Part shown: positions 52,326 through 63,198 of the stretch, in pieces | Numbering within the stretch: position 1 is the stretch's first letter | Layout: every line of letters starts with the position of its first letter | Assembly (NCBI GenBank): GCA_015179125.1 | Contig: WHVA01000291.1 | Coordinates: 1 to 64,000 of the forward strand | Length of the DNA: 64,000 nt | Origin: Gautieria morchelliformis | Lineage: Eukaryota; Basidiomycota; Agaricomycetes; Gomphales; Gomphaceae | Reading direction: 5' to 3' | Position numbers and translations under genes: made by a program | The notes under the pieces: model-generated | Told to the model about the DNA's origin: nothing | The model's database searches: none | The model's input: the letters and a program-made list of their open reading frames with translations, nothing else

Positions 52326-53450
52326 ATGATCCTGTCCTACCCTTTTAATTCGATCTTCCGTCGTAAGGGGGGAGACGGCGGTCATGGCGACAGCTCTGAG
52401 GGCAGCAAAGGCTCAAGTTCGTCATCGGGTGGCTCGAAAGGGTCATTTAGCCTCTCATCTTCAAAAAGTACATTGACTGCTTCTTCGTCCTCTCGTGGGG
52501 GTGGGTCTGTCACCGTCATCCCGAGCGGAAGCCTCTTTGCTGGCCGCCTCTCTGGTGGCGCTTCCAGGGTTAGTCATTAGTAATTGTTGCTCTCCCGAGA
52601 AGACAGATAGTTATCTTAACCTGCCTGCTAGGAGCAGGTGTATGGGAATTCCAGAATTGGGAGTGGATACTCCTACGGGGGATACGGGACCTTTTACGGA
52701 GGACGCCCCTTTCCATACGGGTTTTACCCCGTATATATTGCCCCTGAGTACTACGGGGGTGACGAGGTATATAACTTTAAACAGCCACCTAGCGTACTTC
52801 CTGATAACTTTTGCCACTTTTCAGTATGGCCCTACGATAAATGGCAACAGAACCGGCGGCCCTCTCTCCACAGCAATCGTTCAGCCGTTGATATCGAGCC
52901 CGCAGGACTCGTACTATCTAATCGGAGATCAGGCATCGGTGTCTGCGGTTCTCGCCTTTCTCGTTCCAAATTGTGGGATTGCAAACGTCACCGTAACGAA
53001 CACCTACGTCAATGGGACTTCGGTTTTGAACGGGACGGCACTCGTTCCGCACCCCGAACAAGTTGTGCAGTACTACCGTGCATGCTCATTTGCCCTAGCG
53101 CTCTCGTCCTACAATAATTCTGCCGCTCTTCTTTCGCGTGCACCCGCTTCGAATGACAGCGCTCCCCCCCCCTCTCGGAGAACACACCCCTCCCTGTCGG
53201 CATGAACATTACTCTACTTGGGTGCATAAATGCCACGATCGCGGCGACCGTGCCTCTGCTTGACGTCGACTCTGGAAAGCACAGGTCAAGTATCCTTGAT
53301 ATCATCATGATATTGGTCGGGTCTACTGTGGGCCCAGTAATATTGACGATATTGGTGGCATTGGGTTTATGGTTCTTTGAATGGATCCAAGAGGCGCTCG
53401 ATCGAGCAGCGACTCGTCGAGGACGAACCACCGGTAATCATGCCACCTGA
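52326..53450 (+). CDS. Putative single-pass membrane protein with Ser/Gly-rich N-terminus
   Basis: The ATG at 52326 lies only 28 bp from the copia 3' LTR. Exon 1 encodes a Gly/Ser-rich stretch (GSKGSSSSSGGSKGSFSLSS). After an intron (about 52570-52630) comes a Tyr/Gly-rich part (RIGSGYSYGGYGTFYGGRPF). A very short intron may precede YGPTINGNRTGGPLS. A presumed extracellular part has many N-glycosylation sequons (NVTVTNTYVNGTSVLNGTAL), then CINATIAATVPLLDVD. A transmembrane helix (IIMILVGSTVGPVILTILVA) and a short basic tail end it at 53450. Proteins of this layout recur in Agaricomycetes, with no known function. The frame breaks at a run of nine C residues (53164-53172); ten would keep it open. 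It may be a sequencing or real slip. Confidence 0.65.
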
Positions 53451-53821
53451 GTGCTCTCGGATCGGCCTGTCCACTGTCCTAACGCGGCTTATGCCTACTT
53501 GTTGTCATCTCGACTCTCCGAGCCTGCCAGCTGTATTTCTAGGGATTCTGGTTCTTGGCACTTTGGTAGATCATATCGCATATACGCTATTCTCCGTGTA
53601 GCTCCTAGTTAATCAATCCACCTTCTTTATTACAACATACAGAATCCAGATATATATACATGTCATCGACTTTCAAAAGAGATACGCTGCGCTGCGCGCC
53701 GATCGAGCCTCGACCCCTACGCGCGTGCACACCACCGGGGTGTCATGCCCTAGCCAGTGGCAGTCCGGACCCCGAACCAGGAGAAACACTAGCAGGCGCA
53801 TACATTTCGTCCGGCCCAGGG
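53451..53821. other. No gene recognised
   Basis: Downstream region of the membrane-protein gene. No recognisable coding signal. Confidence 0.35.
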
Positions 53822-54285
53822 GGCAACGCAGTCGCACCTGCCACCCGAGGCCGCGTCGACCCCTGGGCCTGCTGCTCAGTACGAGATACACTAGGGACAA
53901 TACTATACCCATGGAAGAAGACTGTGCTTCCCCCGTCAGCGAAGCGTCTTCCACAGACATCGACAGACTTCCTCCTTCCCGCTCACTGCAAAACCCCGCG
54001 CTACCCAGCCTACCCTCTGTCAATGTGCTACTCCGGCACGCTTTATTGCATCATACCTCAACACGGCACCTTCCCATCCATCCCATCCATCCTGAGGACA
54101 CCCAGGCTCAGTCCGCCATCCAGGAATTTGGCTGGTCAAGTTCGAAGGCAAGCCGGTGGTGTAGTGGGTGAGCCTTGAGGTTGCGTTGGCATGCATGGAC
54201 CAGTCATAACCCGTTTATACGGACTCTCAGTAGCTACATGACATGTATTATCCTGCATGAGCCGCAGCTCAATGGATATAAATGG

Positions 54286-54331
<46 letters not shown>

Positions 54332-54725
54332 GTCTATGTACACCAGCCCGAGGGAGAATGCGCCCTGCCCCCGCCTACGCCCGTCGTTAAATGGGGACGC
54401 GGCGTCCGCCGCAGACGTAGACGCCGACTCCGACTCCGAGGCTGAGTACGGCTCCGCCGCCAGTGTCATAGGAGGGTGGCGCGAGGTTTTGAGCAGTGAG
54501 CGGGAAGGGAGGAGGGCGAGTGGGAAGTCTGTCCATGTCTGTGGATTGACAAGTCAGGTGATCAACCCAAAGACATGGACAGACTTCTCAATGACGGGCG
54601 AAGCACAGTTTTCTTCCAGGGGTATAGTGTTGTCCCTAGTGTCTCTCGTACTGAGCATCAGGCCCAAGGTCGACGCGGCCTCGGTGGCGGGTGCGACTGG
54701 GGCGTTGCCCCGAACTCACAGCGCG
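53822..54725. repeat. Inverted repeat with ~200-260 bp arms
   Basis: 53822-54020 (plus) matches 54465-54725 (reverse complement). Shared blocks include GTCGCACC, GAGGCCGCGTCGACC, TGCTCAGTACGAGA, ACACTAGGGACAA, GGAAGAA, CTGTGCTTC and CCTTCCCGCTCACTGC. The right arm carries an extra insert with a perfect 16-bp hairpin (54525-54540 with 54571-54586). Between the arms lies a LINE tail. The arms have no recognisable coding function; they could be ends of an unknown element or duplicated host DNA. Confidence 0.75.
54190..54330 (+). mobile_element. LINE 3' tail with 41-base poly-A
   Basis: The conserved tail (GGACTCTCAGTAGC, TGTATTATCCTGCATGAGC, CTCAATGGATATAAATGGA) is followed by 41 uninterrupted A residues (54290-54330). 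It is the same 3' end as at 14633-14704. The body is missing, i.e. strong 5' truncation. The long pure A-run suggests a recent insertion. Confidence 0.85.
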
Positions 54726-55084
54726 GGCGCAAGGCGCGCAGAACAGGATACGAATTCTCGCGGCGGTGCCTGGATGTAGGGCACTCTTCGTTCCGGCGGA
54801 GGGTGGGGTTAGGGGCGGCGTGGGTGGAAGGTGGTAGAGTTAGACGCAGGCTGAGGTAGAGTACGGTCCGTGGTGCGTATTGTACGGAGAAGCGGGGGAC
54901 ACAGACGAGACGCTTGGGGCTCCCGAGGAGAAAAAGTGCCGGAATGACTTGGCCAGAAAGATAAAACATGAACAACCCAAGCTTCGATACCCACTTCCAG
55001 TATAGTGGATGCCACACGGGGTGTCACCCGGAGGCACCGGGCTACGGTGGAGTTGGAGATACACAAGACTTGGGTATGCATGCC

Positions 55085-55125
55085 CACCATGGCCAAGTGA
55101 AGGTGCATCGGATTATGTCGAGGGA
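55085..55125 (+). repeat. Short match to gypsy-2 integrase
   Basis: GGCCAAGTGAAGGTGCATCG followed by GATTATGTCGAGGG matches 9399-9432 with two differences. It is a ~35-bp shred of a gypsy-2-like element, with no coding potential. Confidence 0.5.
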
Positions 55126-55165
55126 GGAGAAAAACATCCAGAGAGGAGAGGAGGCGACAGGGTGG

Positions 55166-55755
55166 GGGGTGTATGGAGAATGTCGCTGATGGAAGGGAAA
55201 GCCGCCGAATTATATACACGTTACACCTGAGCGGCCCTGACGTGGCTTGTAATTTTGAGAGAAGCCAGCGCGCTGGCAGACGTCGCGTAAGCGAATGTGC
55301 ACGTTCCCATGAAGAATCGTAGCACGAGTTTGAGGCCTGCTTTGGGTTAGACGTAATCAGGAGGCATTCACATGGACCGGGATCTGATGCCTTGAGGTAC
55401 GTTCCCCCAGACATTCTGAGATGAGGTCTTTGTTGAGATATGAGGTGCTCCGAGCCATCTTGCCATACTCACCAAGGCTGAAAATTACTTGGAAGGGAGT
55501 GTATGGAGAAATCTGCTGCGAACAAAAAGTCGCCGAATTGCAAAAACGTTATACCTGAGCGACCCTGACATGGCTTGTAATTTTGAGAGAAGCCAGAGCG
55601 CTGGCAGACGTCGCGTAGGTGAATGTGCACGTTCACAGGAAGCATCGGAGCAAGATTTTGAGACCTGATAGGTGTGATCAGGAGACATTCCGATGGACCG
55701 GGCCTGACGCCTTGAGGTACATACATTCTGACATAAGACCTTTGCTGAAGAAAGC
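55166..55755 (+). repeat. ~330-bp-period direct duplication
   Basis: 55166-55440 and 55496-55755 are homologous. Conserved blocks include TGGCTTGTAATTTTGAGAGA, GCGCTGGCAGACGTCGCGTA, GAATGTGCACGTTC and TGATGCCTTGAGGTAC or TGACGCCTTGAGGTAC. Differences are spread along the unit, so the duplication is not new. On the minus strand one block reads VHIHLRDVCQRSGFSQNYKP, possibly an exon of an unknown gene. Confidence 0.8.
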
Positions 55756-56068
55756 GAGTCGCAAGCGAATCCCACGTGGGCCACTGGCACGCCTGACACA
55801 GTAGAACGGTGCTCCGATCAGCCCGCAAGACGCGCGACGTCAGCCTTTAGAAACGAAATGGCACTGACGAGTAAAGCGCTTATGCCAAAGATGGCACAAA
55901 CACCCAGCACAAACAATGGCTCTCTGTCCGTTGTCTCCGGAATAGAGTCACGGTCGGGTCACAGATACAACCTCTCTCCCACATCGAATCGCATAGAAAT
56001 CAGCCATGCATAGACTCCCTTCAAGTACGGGTATGGACTTTACCGCTGTCGAAAGCTTGAAGCCACAG
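55756..56068. other. No gene recognised
   Basis: About 310 bp without coding or repeat signal. Confidence 0.35.
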
Positions 56069-56299
56069 CCTCTAGAGAAGGTATGCCTCCTGCTGTCTCC
56101 AGAGAGTTCCTCACGTGACTGACAGCAGTCTCTTTCAGTCTCTTGCGAAGTTTCCGGATACGGTAGACAGCTTGATTTCTCTAGAGGTTGTCAAGTAGTT
56201 CACTATTTCCAAGGAAATAGTACCAGTGTTGAGCTCACCCTGATCGCAATTTCGCTCGATAACTTGATCTCAAGGTCAAGTTGTCGGGACAAATTGCGA
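56069..56299. repeat. Cluster of inverted repeats (hairpin-rich region)
   Basis: Four stem pairs within 230 bp: CCTCTAGAGAA (56069-56079) with its complement at 56177-56187; CTGCTGTC (56090-56097) with 56121-56128; ACTATTTCC (56202-56210) with GGAAATAGT (56213-56221); and a compound stem TCGCAATTT/CGATAACTTGA (56244-56267) with TCAAGTTGTCG/AAATTGCGA (56276-56299). It might be a foldback element, an RNA structure or chance clustering. Confidence 0.6.
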
Positions 56300-57606
56300 C
56301 CTGGGTGTAAAACAGCGCTCACCGCTTTCCGCCAGAGAAAGAAAGCGAACAGGCTTGTTTCTCATACCGTTTCAAGCAGTGTTTGAAAAGCTGATGATAT
56401 GTTGCACGCCAGCTTGATACCCATGCCTGGAGGGAAAGCCTGTGTTATCGTCCCGAACATATATTCAACTATATCAGGAGCGGAATTCCAACCTGCAATC
56501 CAGAAATTCACTGGGTATGTGGAACATACCTTACTTTACTGAGACGGGTGTTTCGTACTCAAGACGTTTGAACAGCAGTTGATCTGAGACACTTCAGTCC
56601 AGATCACTCATTATTCCCGTATCTACCGGCCAGCTAAGCCATGATGATCAGTCGACAAGTATGTCAATATAGTTTCACCTGTTGTACCTAGTATCTGACC
56701 ACAGAATATGTATCTACACAGCCAGGCATGCCCTCGAGAGAGTGCAATGGTCGACCTAGTCGTGGAACCAGTCAATGGGATGCGCAAACTGACAGAAAGG
56801 TAGTTGGAAGTTGATGAGATGATTTTCCATGAAAATGAAACGGAATGAATAGGTATGGTGTACAGGACATCGACGGAAGGCTGCCGCGGTGTGTTCAACA
56901 GTTCAAGATCAACCAACCAGGACCAGCAGCGTCGAGGTTCATATTTAGTACTTCCTTGCCCTCCGAAGCGATTCTCATATCATTGGCTGAACTGTCGACT
57001 ACTTTCAGGTTATTGATATACATGGCCGACACGTACCACCGTTACTTGCAGTTTTTGCACTAGGTGACACCAGCAACCATTGGATCCATCGCAGGAGTAG
57101 GAACGATGGCACTGCAATCGAGTCATTCGGAGAGAGCTGGAAGCTGGAAGAGAGCCAGACACGAACGGTAGTCATTGCGCGGTGCCCGGCTGTCACGCGG
57201 GTTCTCGCGTCACTCTTTCAGTCTCACTACTAGAAGCAGGGACAGCCGCTCAATCCCTAGCCTTGGCCGATGTTACCACCAATGCTGTATACATGGTTTA
57301 TTCCTCGACTGTCTAATCGTCATTAAGCTAGCTGTCACCAGAGTCACCAGACATGGACATGATCTCAACATTCACTCCAACTACATTTTCCTTCGACCCG
57401 CGACCAATCCCATATGCCCCTGCTTGTGATACTTAAGCAACACTAAACCTCTACCTGGCTGTCCCAGGGGTTTACGATCGCGACTGGGCTCGTCGTACGG
57501 TCGCCTTCATCTCTCGGGATGCTATGGTCCTGTCGCTGTCCGTGCATTCAAGCTCTATCAATACTAGCCCCCGGACTCGTTGTATTTCTTACCTTCGGTA
57601 TTGCAG
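56300..57606. other. Unassigned region before the RAD54 relic
   Basis: Frames are short. Plus 56845-57000 reads RYGVQDIDGRLPRCVQQFKI, which looks like a real exon, but I do not recognise it. The expected RAD54 ATP-binding lobe is not present here. Confidence 0.3.
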
Positions 57607-58732
57607 TGCCTGTGAAATACGAACAAGTTGTATTCTGTGGTCTTTCTGATCTCCAGCTTCCTCTTTATCGACTGTTCATCAGTTCTCCCGACATCCAAGC
57701 TTTACTGCGTGGAAAAGATTCCCAACCTTTAAAGACTATCAATGCCTTAAAGAAGCTTTGCAACCACCCGGAGTTACTCGACTTACCAGGTGACCTCAAA
57801 GGGTCAGATGCATTGGTTCCGCCTGGATTTGTAGGTGCAAAGGAGCGATCTACTGGCGGTGTAGCCAGGAGTCGTTCTGGACATGCAGTAAATTGTGAAT
57901 GGAGTGGCAAATTCGGAGGTAAATTCTGAGCATATGTACGCCACGGCACTAATTACAATTGCCTTAGATTCCTGCACCGAATTAGGACGGAGACCAACGA
58001 AAAAATTGTCCTTATTAGCAATTACACTCAGACCCTCAACATGTTCGAAAAGATGCTTCAGAGCAAGAAGTGCGTGCACATTCAGTCCTCACGGTTAAGT
58101 CAGCGAGTTTGCTAAAAGTCATAGGTATGGCTACTTCCGCCTTGATGGTGGAATGGTGATAACAAAGCGTCGAAAATATGTTGATCAGTTCAACGATCCC
58201 GAGAGGGGCGAGTTTGTATTTCTACTAAGCAGCAAGGCCGGTGGATGCGGTATCAATCTCATTGGTGCCAATCGCTTGATTCTCTTCGATCCCGGTGGGT
58301 CCGACCGATCCAATGTCGTATCATCTTAATGGCAGGACAATCAGACTAGAATCCGGCAGCTGACCAACAGGCACTGGCTCGTGTCTGGCGTGATGGGCGA
58401 AAAAAAGAATGTGTGCGTACACAAGCGTCACTTCTCTGGTGATGAGCTACGTCAACTATTTCTATTCAAAGAACATACTCTTAGCGAAACACACGACATA
58501 TTCAAGTGCAAACGGTGCAGGGACGGTAAGCAGGTCGTGAAGGCACCGGCTCTGCTATACGGTGATGCAAGCACGTGAGTACATGTAGTACGCCACTCAA
58601 ACCGTTGGCTAATGAGTCTTCAGATGGAACCATTCCACGAACGCGGAGCTTAAGAATAACCATGGTGACTTACTGCATGCGGAGGTTGGACTCGAGGCAA
58701 TCTCGTTTGTTTTTCAATACGTCAGCCATTAA
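57607..58732 (+). pseudogene. RAD54-like C-terminal helicase lobe, truncated
   Basis: RAD54 is a Swi2/Snf2 motor that aids Rad51 in recombination repair. Only the second lobe is present: [113 protein letters not shown], then FKCKRCRDGKQVVKAPALLY and FQYVSH with a stop at 58730. GT...AG introns lie between blocks. Missing are the whole ATP-binding lobe (motifs I-III), the DW before NPAADQ, and ~40 residues after KKEC (the family's YRF...EEKIFQRQ segment). The upstream edge coincides with an intron acceptor (57606). I infer a segmental copy; the functional gene should lie elsewhere. Confidence 0.85.
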
Positions 58733-58899
58733 GAAAGTCATGTAGCGATATCTTACTTGCGTCGGATCCCTTACCAATCCTAGCATACTTACCGGATGTG
58801 AGACCTGAGGTCTGAAGCTTGAAGGTCGACAGGAAGTAATACAGACCAGTGGTCGAGTTCAGTTAGTCTAATCTCTGATCCATCTTTGATAACTTATGA

Positions 58900-61550
58900 A
58901 CATCTCTTTGCGGCATGCGGTTTCCAGGAGAATTCTGCGAAGCCTATATGCAAAAACAAGTACTCAGACGTCTTGGAGGACAAGGAGTGCAGGGTGGATG
59001 TGGCACAACGTGGAATTAAACCGGTGGCTGGAAGATGAAGACGGTGATATCATTATCTCAAGCGACCAGGAGCAGTCTATCTGTAACAAGAAGCGATGCA
59101 AGGAAAACCCTCATTGTCTTAACTATTTGGGACAGGACAAGCTGGAATCATAAGGTCTGTTCCACCGATATATCATTTTATTTATGTAGCCTTATTTTTA
59201 TGACGCGTAGATGCTGCACTTGCGGCCTTCCTGAACCTGTCCTCTCTTGGGAAAAGTGCTCTAGATAACGCACGCGAGCCTGATCTTCCGGTCGGTCTCA
59301 ATATAACGATTCGTTTTCCTGCAGCAGATGACGCGTGTTTGATGATATACGATCGTACGGCAGCTTGGGGCAAGTTGTTATGCCAATGCTTTCATCCAGG
59401 AAAGATGTCTGGGGCATTCCATTGTGGTCTCTTCAACTTACATCTCATTGAGCCTTCCTTTTCCCAGGTTTGGTTCCAAGATCATTCTTTCGTGACGGTG
59501 TGTATAAGTGTAAGCCCTCTCAAGAGGAAGGAAGGGGGCTCAAGGTGAGTCACAGCGGCCACGAATGCCGACCACGCTTTTATAGCATTAATTGAAGGAA
59601 TCCCCAATCCTTCAACTACAAGTGGCGTTCGCTGCCCTCCAAGAGAGTACCCAGAATGTATTCAACCCCATCAAACTTGTAGAGAATTTGCAGCTGAGAC
59701 CTTCAGAGCAGCAAGATGCTCAGGAGTATGTTCCCTTGCATAGTATATATTGTAGACTGCGACACTGACCATGAACAGATTTTCAAAGCTCTATATGTCA
59801 CATCTAGCCACTGAATTCGAAAAGCAGGCGCACCCCCGCTCAAGACGCTTTTATCAGATCAGACGTGGTTCTTAAGACCATATTGCCAGTGCCGCTCTAA
59901 CCGGTGATATAACTTCAGTTTGAAGGGAAATTGACTTACGGGACAATATGTCAGGAATGTCATCAACGTTCCGAGAGAGATACCAATTTTTTGGAATTGG
60001 AGATTAGCCTGGAGGTGTGAACGAGCCTTCGGGTTGGCATTGTACTGGCACTTCTGACGTGCGTATACAGACCAATGCAAAAATGACATCGTCAGGTACT
60101 ATTGGACGCGATGTGACGGTCTGCAGAATGCCACGCTACACAAAACTTCGTCGGTTACCTCCCGTTCGTGACGTTTTTTTCTTTTTTTCTTTCAACATAC
60201 AACTTCCCCTCGTTATGAAGTCGGCAAGGACTAATCATTCATGCGATTTTCATTTTATTAGGTCCTTCATTTTTCCGTCCTTCGCTTCGTCTCGCTTCGT
60301 CTTTGACGTAGCGAGCCTTTCTCGGAAGAAATCCAAACAGGCTATCCAATTTCCTTCCATTCTATGTCGCATTTCGTTGATGCGACAGCCCCTGATCTGA
60401 CACAGTGCAAGTTCCCACGAAACGACAACATTCTGACCCTATAGAGGCAACAGACTTGATATATGAATTGCGAGGCGTACTGCTACACAAAGCGTCTTCT
60501 GCGTACCACGGGCACTATGAGGCACCAGTCTTCGATGTCATGTACGTACTGTCACAGCGATGTACCACTTGACGTAAGCAATTGCGCAGTCACTGAATTG
60601 AATTTGTGTTAGTACTAGGCAATACTACCAGTTCAACGATGAGACCGCGTGTTCCTTGCAGTCCAAGAAGGACTCATTTTTCGAATGGCCACATAAATGC
60701 CGGGGATGAGAAGTAAGATACTTGTTATACCATCTTATCTAACTCGCGAGTGCAGATCTTCCAGCAAATCTACTGCAGCCAACAAAAGGCGCCGGACGTG
60801 CTCGAGGATTACGACGAGGAAGAAGAGACGAGTCGATGACAGTGATAGTGAGATAGAGAAGTACAAATTTGTCTTGTCACTGTAACTGTATGTGAACATT
60901 CACTCATGGTGCATTGCAGCAATGGTTTCGACGTTGATTATACCCCCAGTTACATATCCTCTAAGGACGCGTATATACTTATTTATGCCCGACGTCAGCC
61001 GGGACCTTCAAATAATGGATGTCACCCCGTTGCCTGAACCTCCACCCCAAGCTCGAGAGCGAGTTGAGGATCTGAACAAGTCGCACGACGTCGCGTGTGC
61101 TTCTTATATGGAGAGGTTTGCTAAGTTCATTATCTGCGGCTAAAAATTGGTTTTAATATAGTTTAAGAGAGAAAAATCTCACCACGTTCAAGTTCATGCA
61201 GCAAAAGAAAGGGACATCTACCGTCATTGGTAGACTTTGGAGAAGTGAGTTGTATATCTGAGTTGCATCCGAAGATGAAATCTTATAGCCAGTATGAATC
61301 TGCTGTTATCAGCCGAGGTGCACTCGAAGACTGGCTTGCCAAGGATGTTGCCAGTCCCAGAAACAAAGAGTCTCCGAGTGGTTCTCGCGGCCATCCACTA
61401 TCCACAAGCTCTTCCAGGCAATCATCACAAACAGCAGATGTAATTAGTGAGGGCTTTGATCGATTGGAATCATCACCGGATCGGCTCGCATCTCCTGTGA
61501 CACATTTACAACGCCTGGACGTTCCATTCTTCCACGGGGATGGATTATAG
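58900..61550 (+). pseudogene. Ubiquitin-specific protease (USP48-like), frameshifted
   Basis: Pieces in order on the plus strand: CKENPHCLNYLGQDKLES (59.1 kb), EPDLPVGLN, then LGASCYANAFIQ (59.36-59.4 kb), the Cys box with the catalytic cysteine still present. Next are VWFQDHSF, LQLQVAFAALQESTQNVFNP, IKLVENLQLRPSEQQDAQE and SKLYMSHLATEFEKQ. LTYGTICQECHQRSERDTNF follows, then the His-box part YELRGVLLHKASSAYHGHYE (60.47-60.53 kb), and MLIYARR-type sequence near 60.98 kb. The USP order is complete, but a one-base loss after VWFQDHSF and several other frame problems and stops point to a pseudogene. Family members remove ubiquitin from proteins. It sits ~170 bp downstream of the RAD54 relic, on the same strand. 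Confidence 0.75.
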
Positions 61551-62769
61551 GATCCCAGGGTGGTTACTACGCCTTCGTACGACACCCTTTCCAAGGCGTA
61601 CCGGCTCTTGAGGTTAGCATGAAGCTCGCAAAATAAATTGGAATTGTAACCCTGCCTGCATCCTTCGTTGGGCTTGGATTCACATTCCGGGCACACAGGC
61701 TGTGGAGCGAGCCGATCATGATGGCAATAGGTGGATCAGATTTTCTGTTGCCAATGTTACCGAAGAGAGCTTGCGAAAGGTGGGAGAAGGACCGAGTGTG
61801 ATCGAACTTTCGAAGTCACACAACAATGTGCTGTAGACCAAGAGAATGCCGTGATGACCTAGATAAACCGTGTCGGCTTGCGAACTTGAGTTGTTGAATG
61901 TGTTCATACAATCCGAATGGGAGTATATACTTGCTACTCGTGCCACTTGCAGGAAGGGTGCAAAGTAATAGTAATAATTTCATCACAACTTTTGTTTTCA
62001 GTATCTGAATCTAAACCCGGAGAGGGGGGAGTGGGGGGTCACCGGTCAGCTCTTAGATGTCATAGTAGATACTAGTAGCAAAAGAAACCGGCGTGAGAGA
62101 TAACCCAGAACTTGAACTTAGCTATCTATCGATATCCCAGGCCGAATTGACATTAATATTGTAGGCTTTGTTGGCCCTTGTCCACTGCAGAATAATTATG
62201 GGACCACTACCCCTAGCTGCTGGCTTTAAAAACAACTCCTATAGTCGGTACAGAACCCTTTTCACTGCGGCTGTCTCACCTACCCGCGACCAGTCACTAA
62301 CCCGCGCCTTAAATTTGGCACCTCCGGTAACAAACAAACATACAACACCTTGCATTCTCCCACATCATATCACATACCCTTTGGCCGCCCGCCTCTCCTT
62401 CCTATGTTCTGCGTGCCTCGTTCCGCAGAGAATCCTAACGTGGGGCCAAGCTGCGTTGACTGGCACCCTTCGATCGGTGGCTCACGAGTTTCCTTCACTC
62501 TTCCTCACCTCCACTCAGTCCTCGTTGCCTCAGCACAACCCAGATTGACCAAACCAAGAAGTCATACATGTTAGCCGTGAACGAGGCAAGAAGGCTGGCC
62601 CTTCGACGTTCGACATGTATGGCCCTCGATTGGGTCGACCCAGCATTGGTGTGTCTCATGCTAAGTTGACACACAATCCCCACTGATTCTCGCACAGTCA
62701 ATCCTGCCCCATATCGGGCCCCTCCAACAAGACTACTGTCGTAGTTTTATACCTTCTCCGTGTCCCTTC
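61551..62769. other. No gene recognised
   Basis: Short frames only. 62168-62548 (plus) is open for ~125 codons but resembles no protein I know and is C/T-rich, which favours chance. Confidence 0.35.
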
Positions 62770-63198
62770 TTGGCTCCGCACATTCTCGTATCCGAACCCC
62801 TGGTTCCTGATGTGTATCCTGCCATCGCATGGACAAGCATCCTGGAATGTCAAGACCATGATTATGGGAATCGCCTGATTGTAGCTGACGCACCATCTCT
62901 GGGCAGTCCCCTTCCTCTAGTGTTTAATCATGCGCCACAGGCGACTTTGGAGCTTGCAGATGAGGTCCCCGGCGGAACATGTTCGGGTTCTCCAGCTTCG
63001 GACGTTCCAACACTGGAATGCGACTCTGACGATGAATCAGGTAGTGGATTTAGCGAGTGCCCGATGGGTGAGGATAGGCCTCGTGACCGGGACTCAGTAC
63101 TGCCAGCAGAAAAGACCTACCCTCAAAATCCCTAGGTCGGCATTCTGGATCGACGAAGACAACGACGACTTGCCTGAGCTCCCTGCAGACTGGTAGCT
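62770..63198 (+). CDS. Hypothetical acidic protein (partial model)
   Basis: The plus-strand frame from 62770 reads EPLVPDVYPAIAWTSILECQ, then VPTLECDSDDESGSGFSECP, and is open to 63135. In another frame the sequence continues KIPRSAFWIDEDNDDLPELP to a stop at 63196. The second part has protein-like composition, so an intron or frameshift may join them. It is strongly acidic. I do not recognise the family and the start is uncertain. Confidence 0.4.

Noticed and set aside
54282-54445. Poly-lysine frame from the A41 run
   Set aside because: It is the LINE poly-A tail translated, not a gene.
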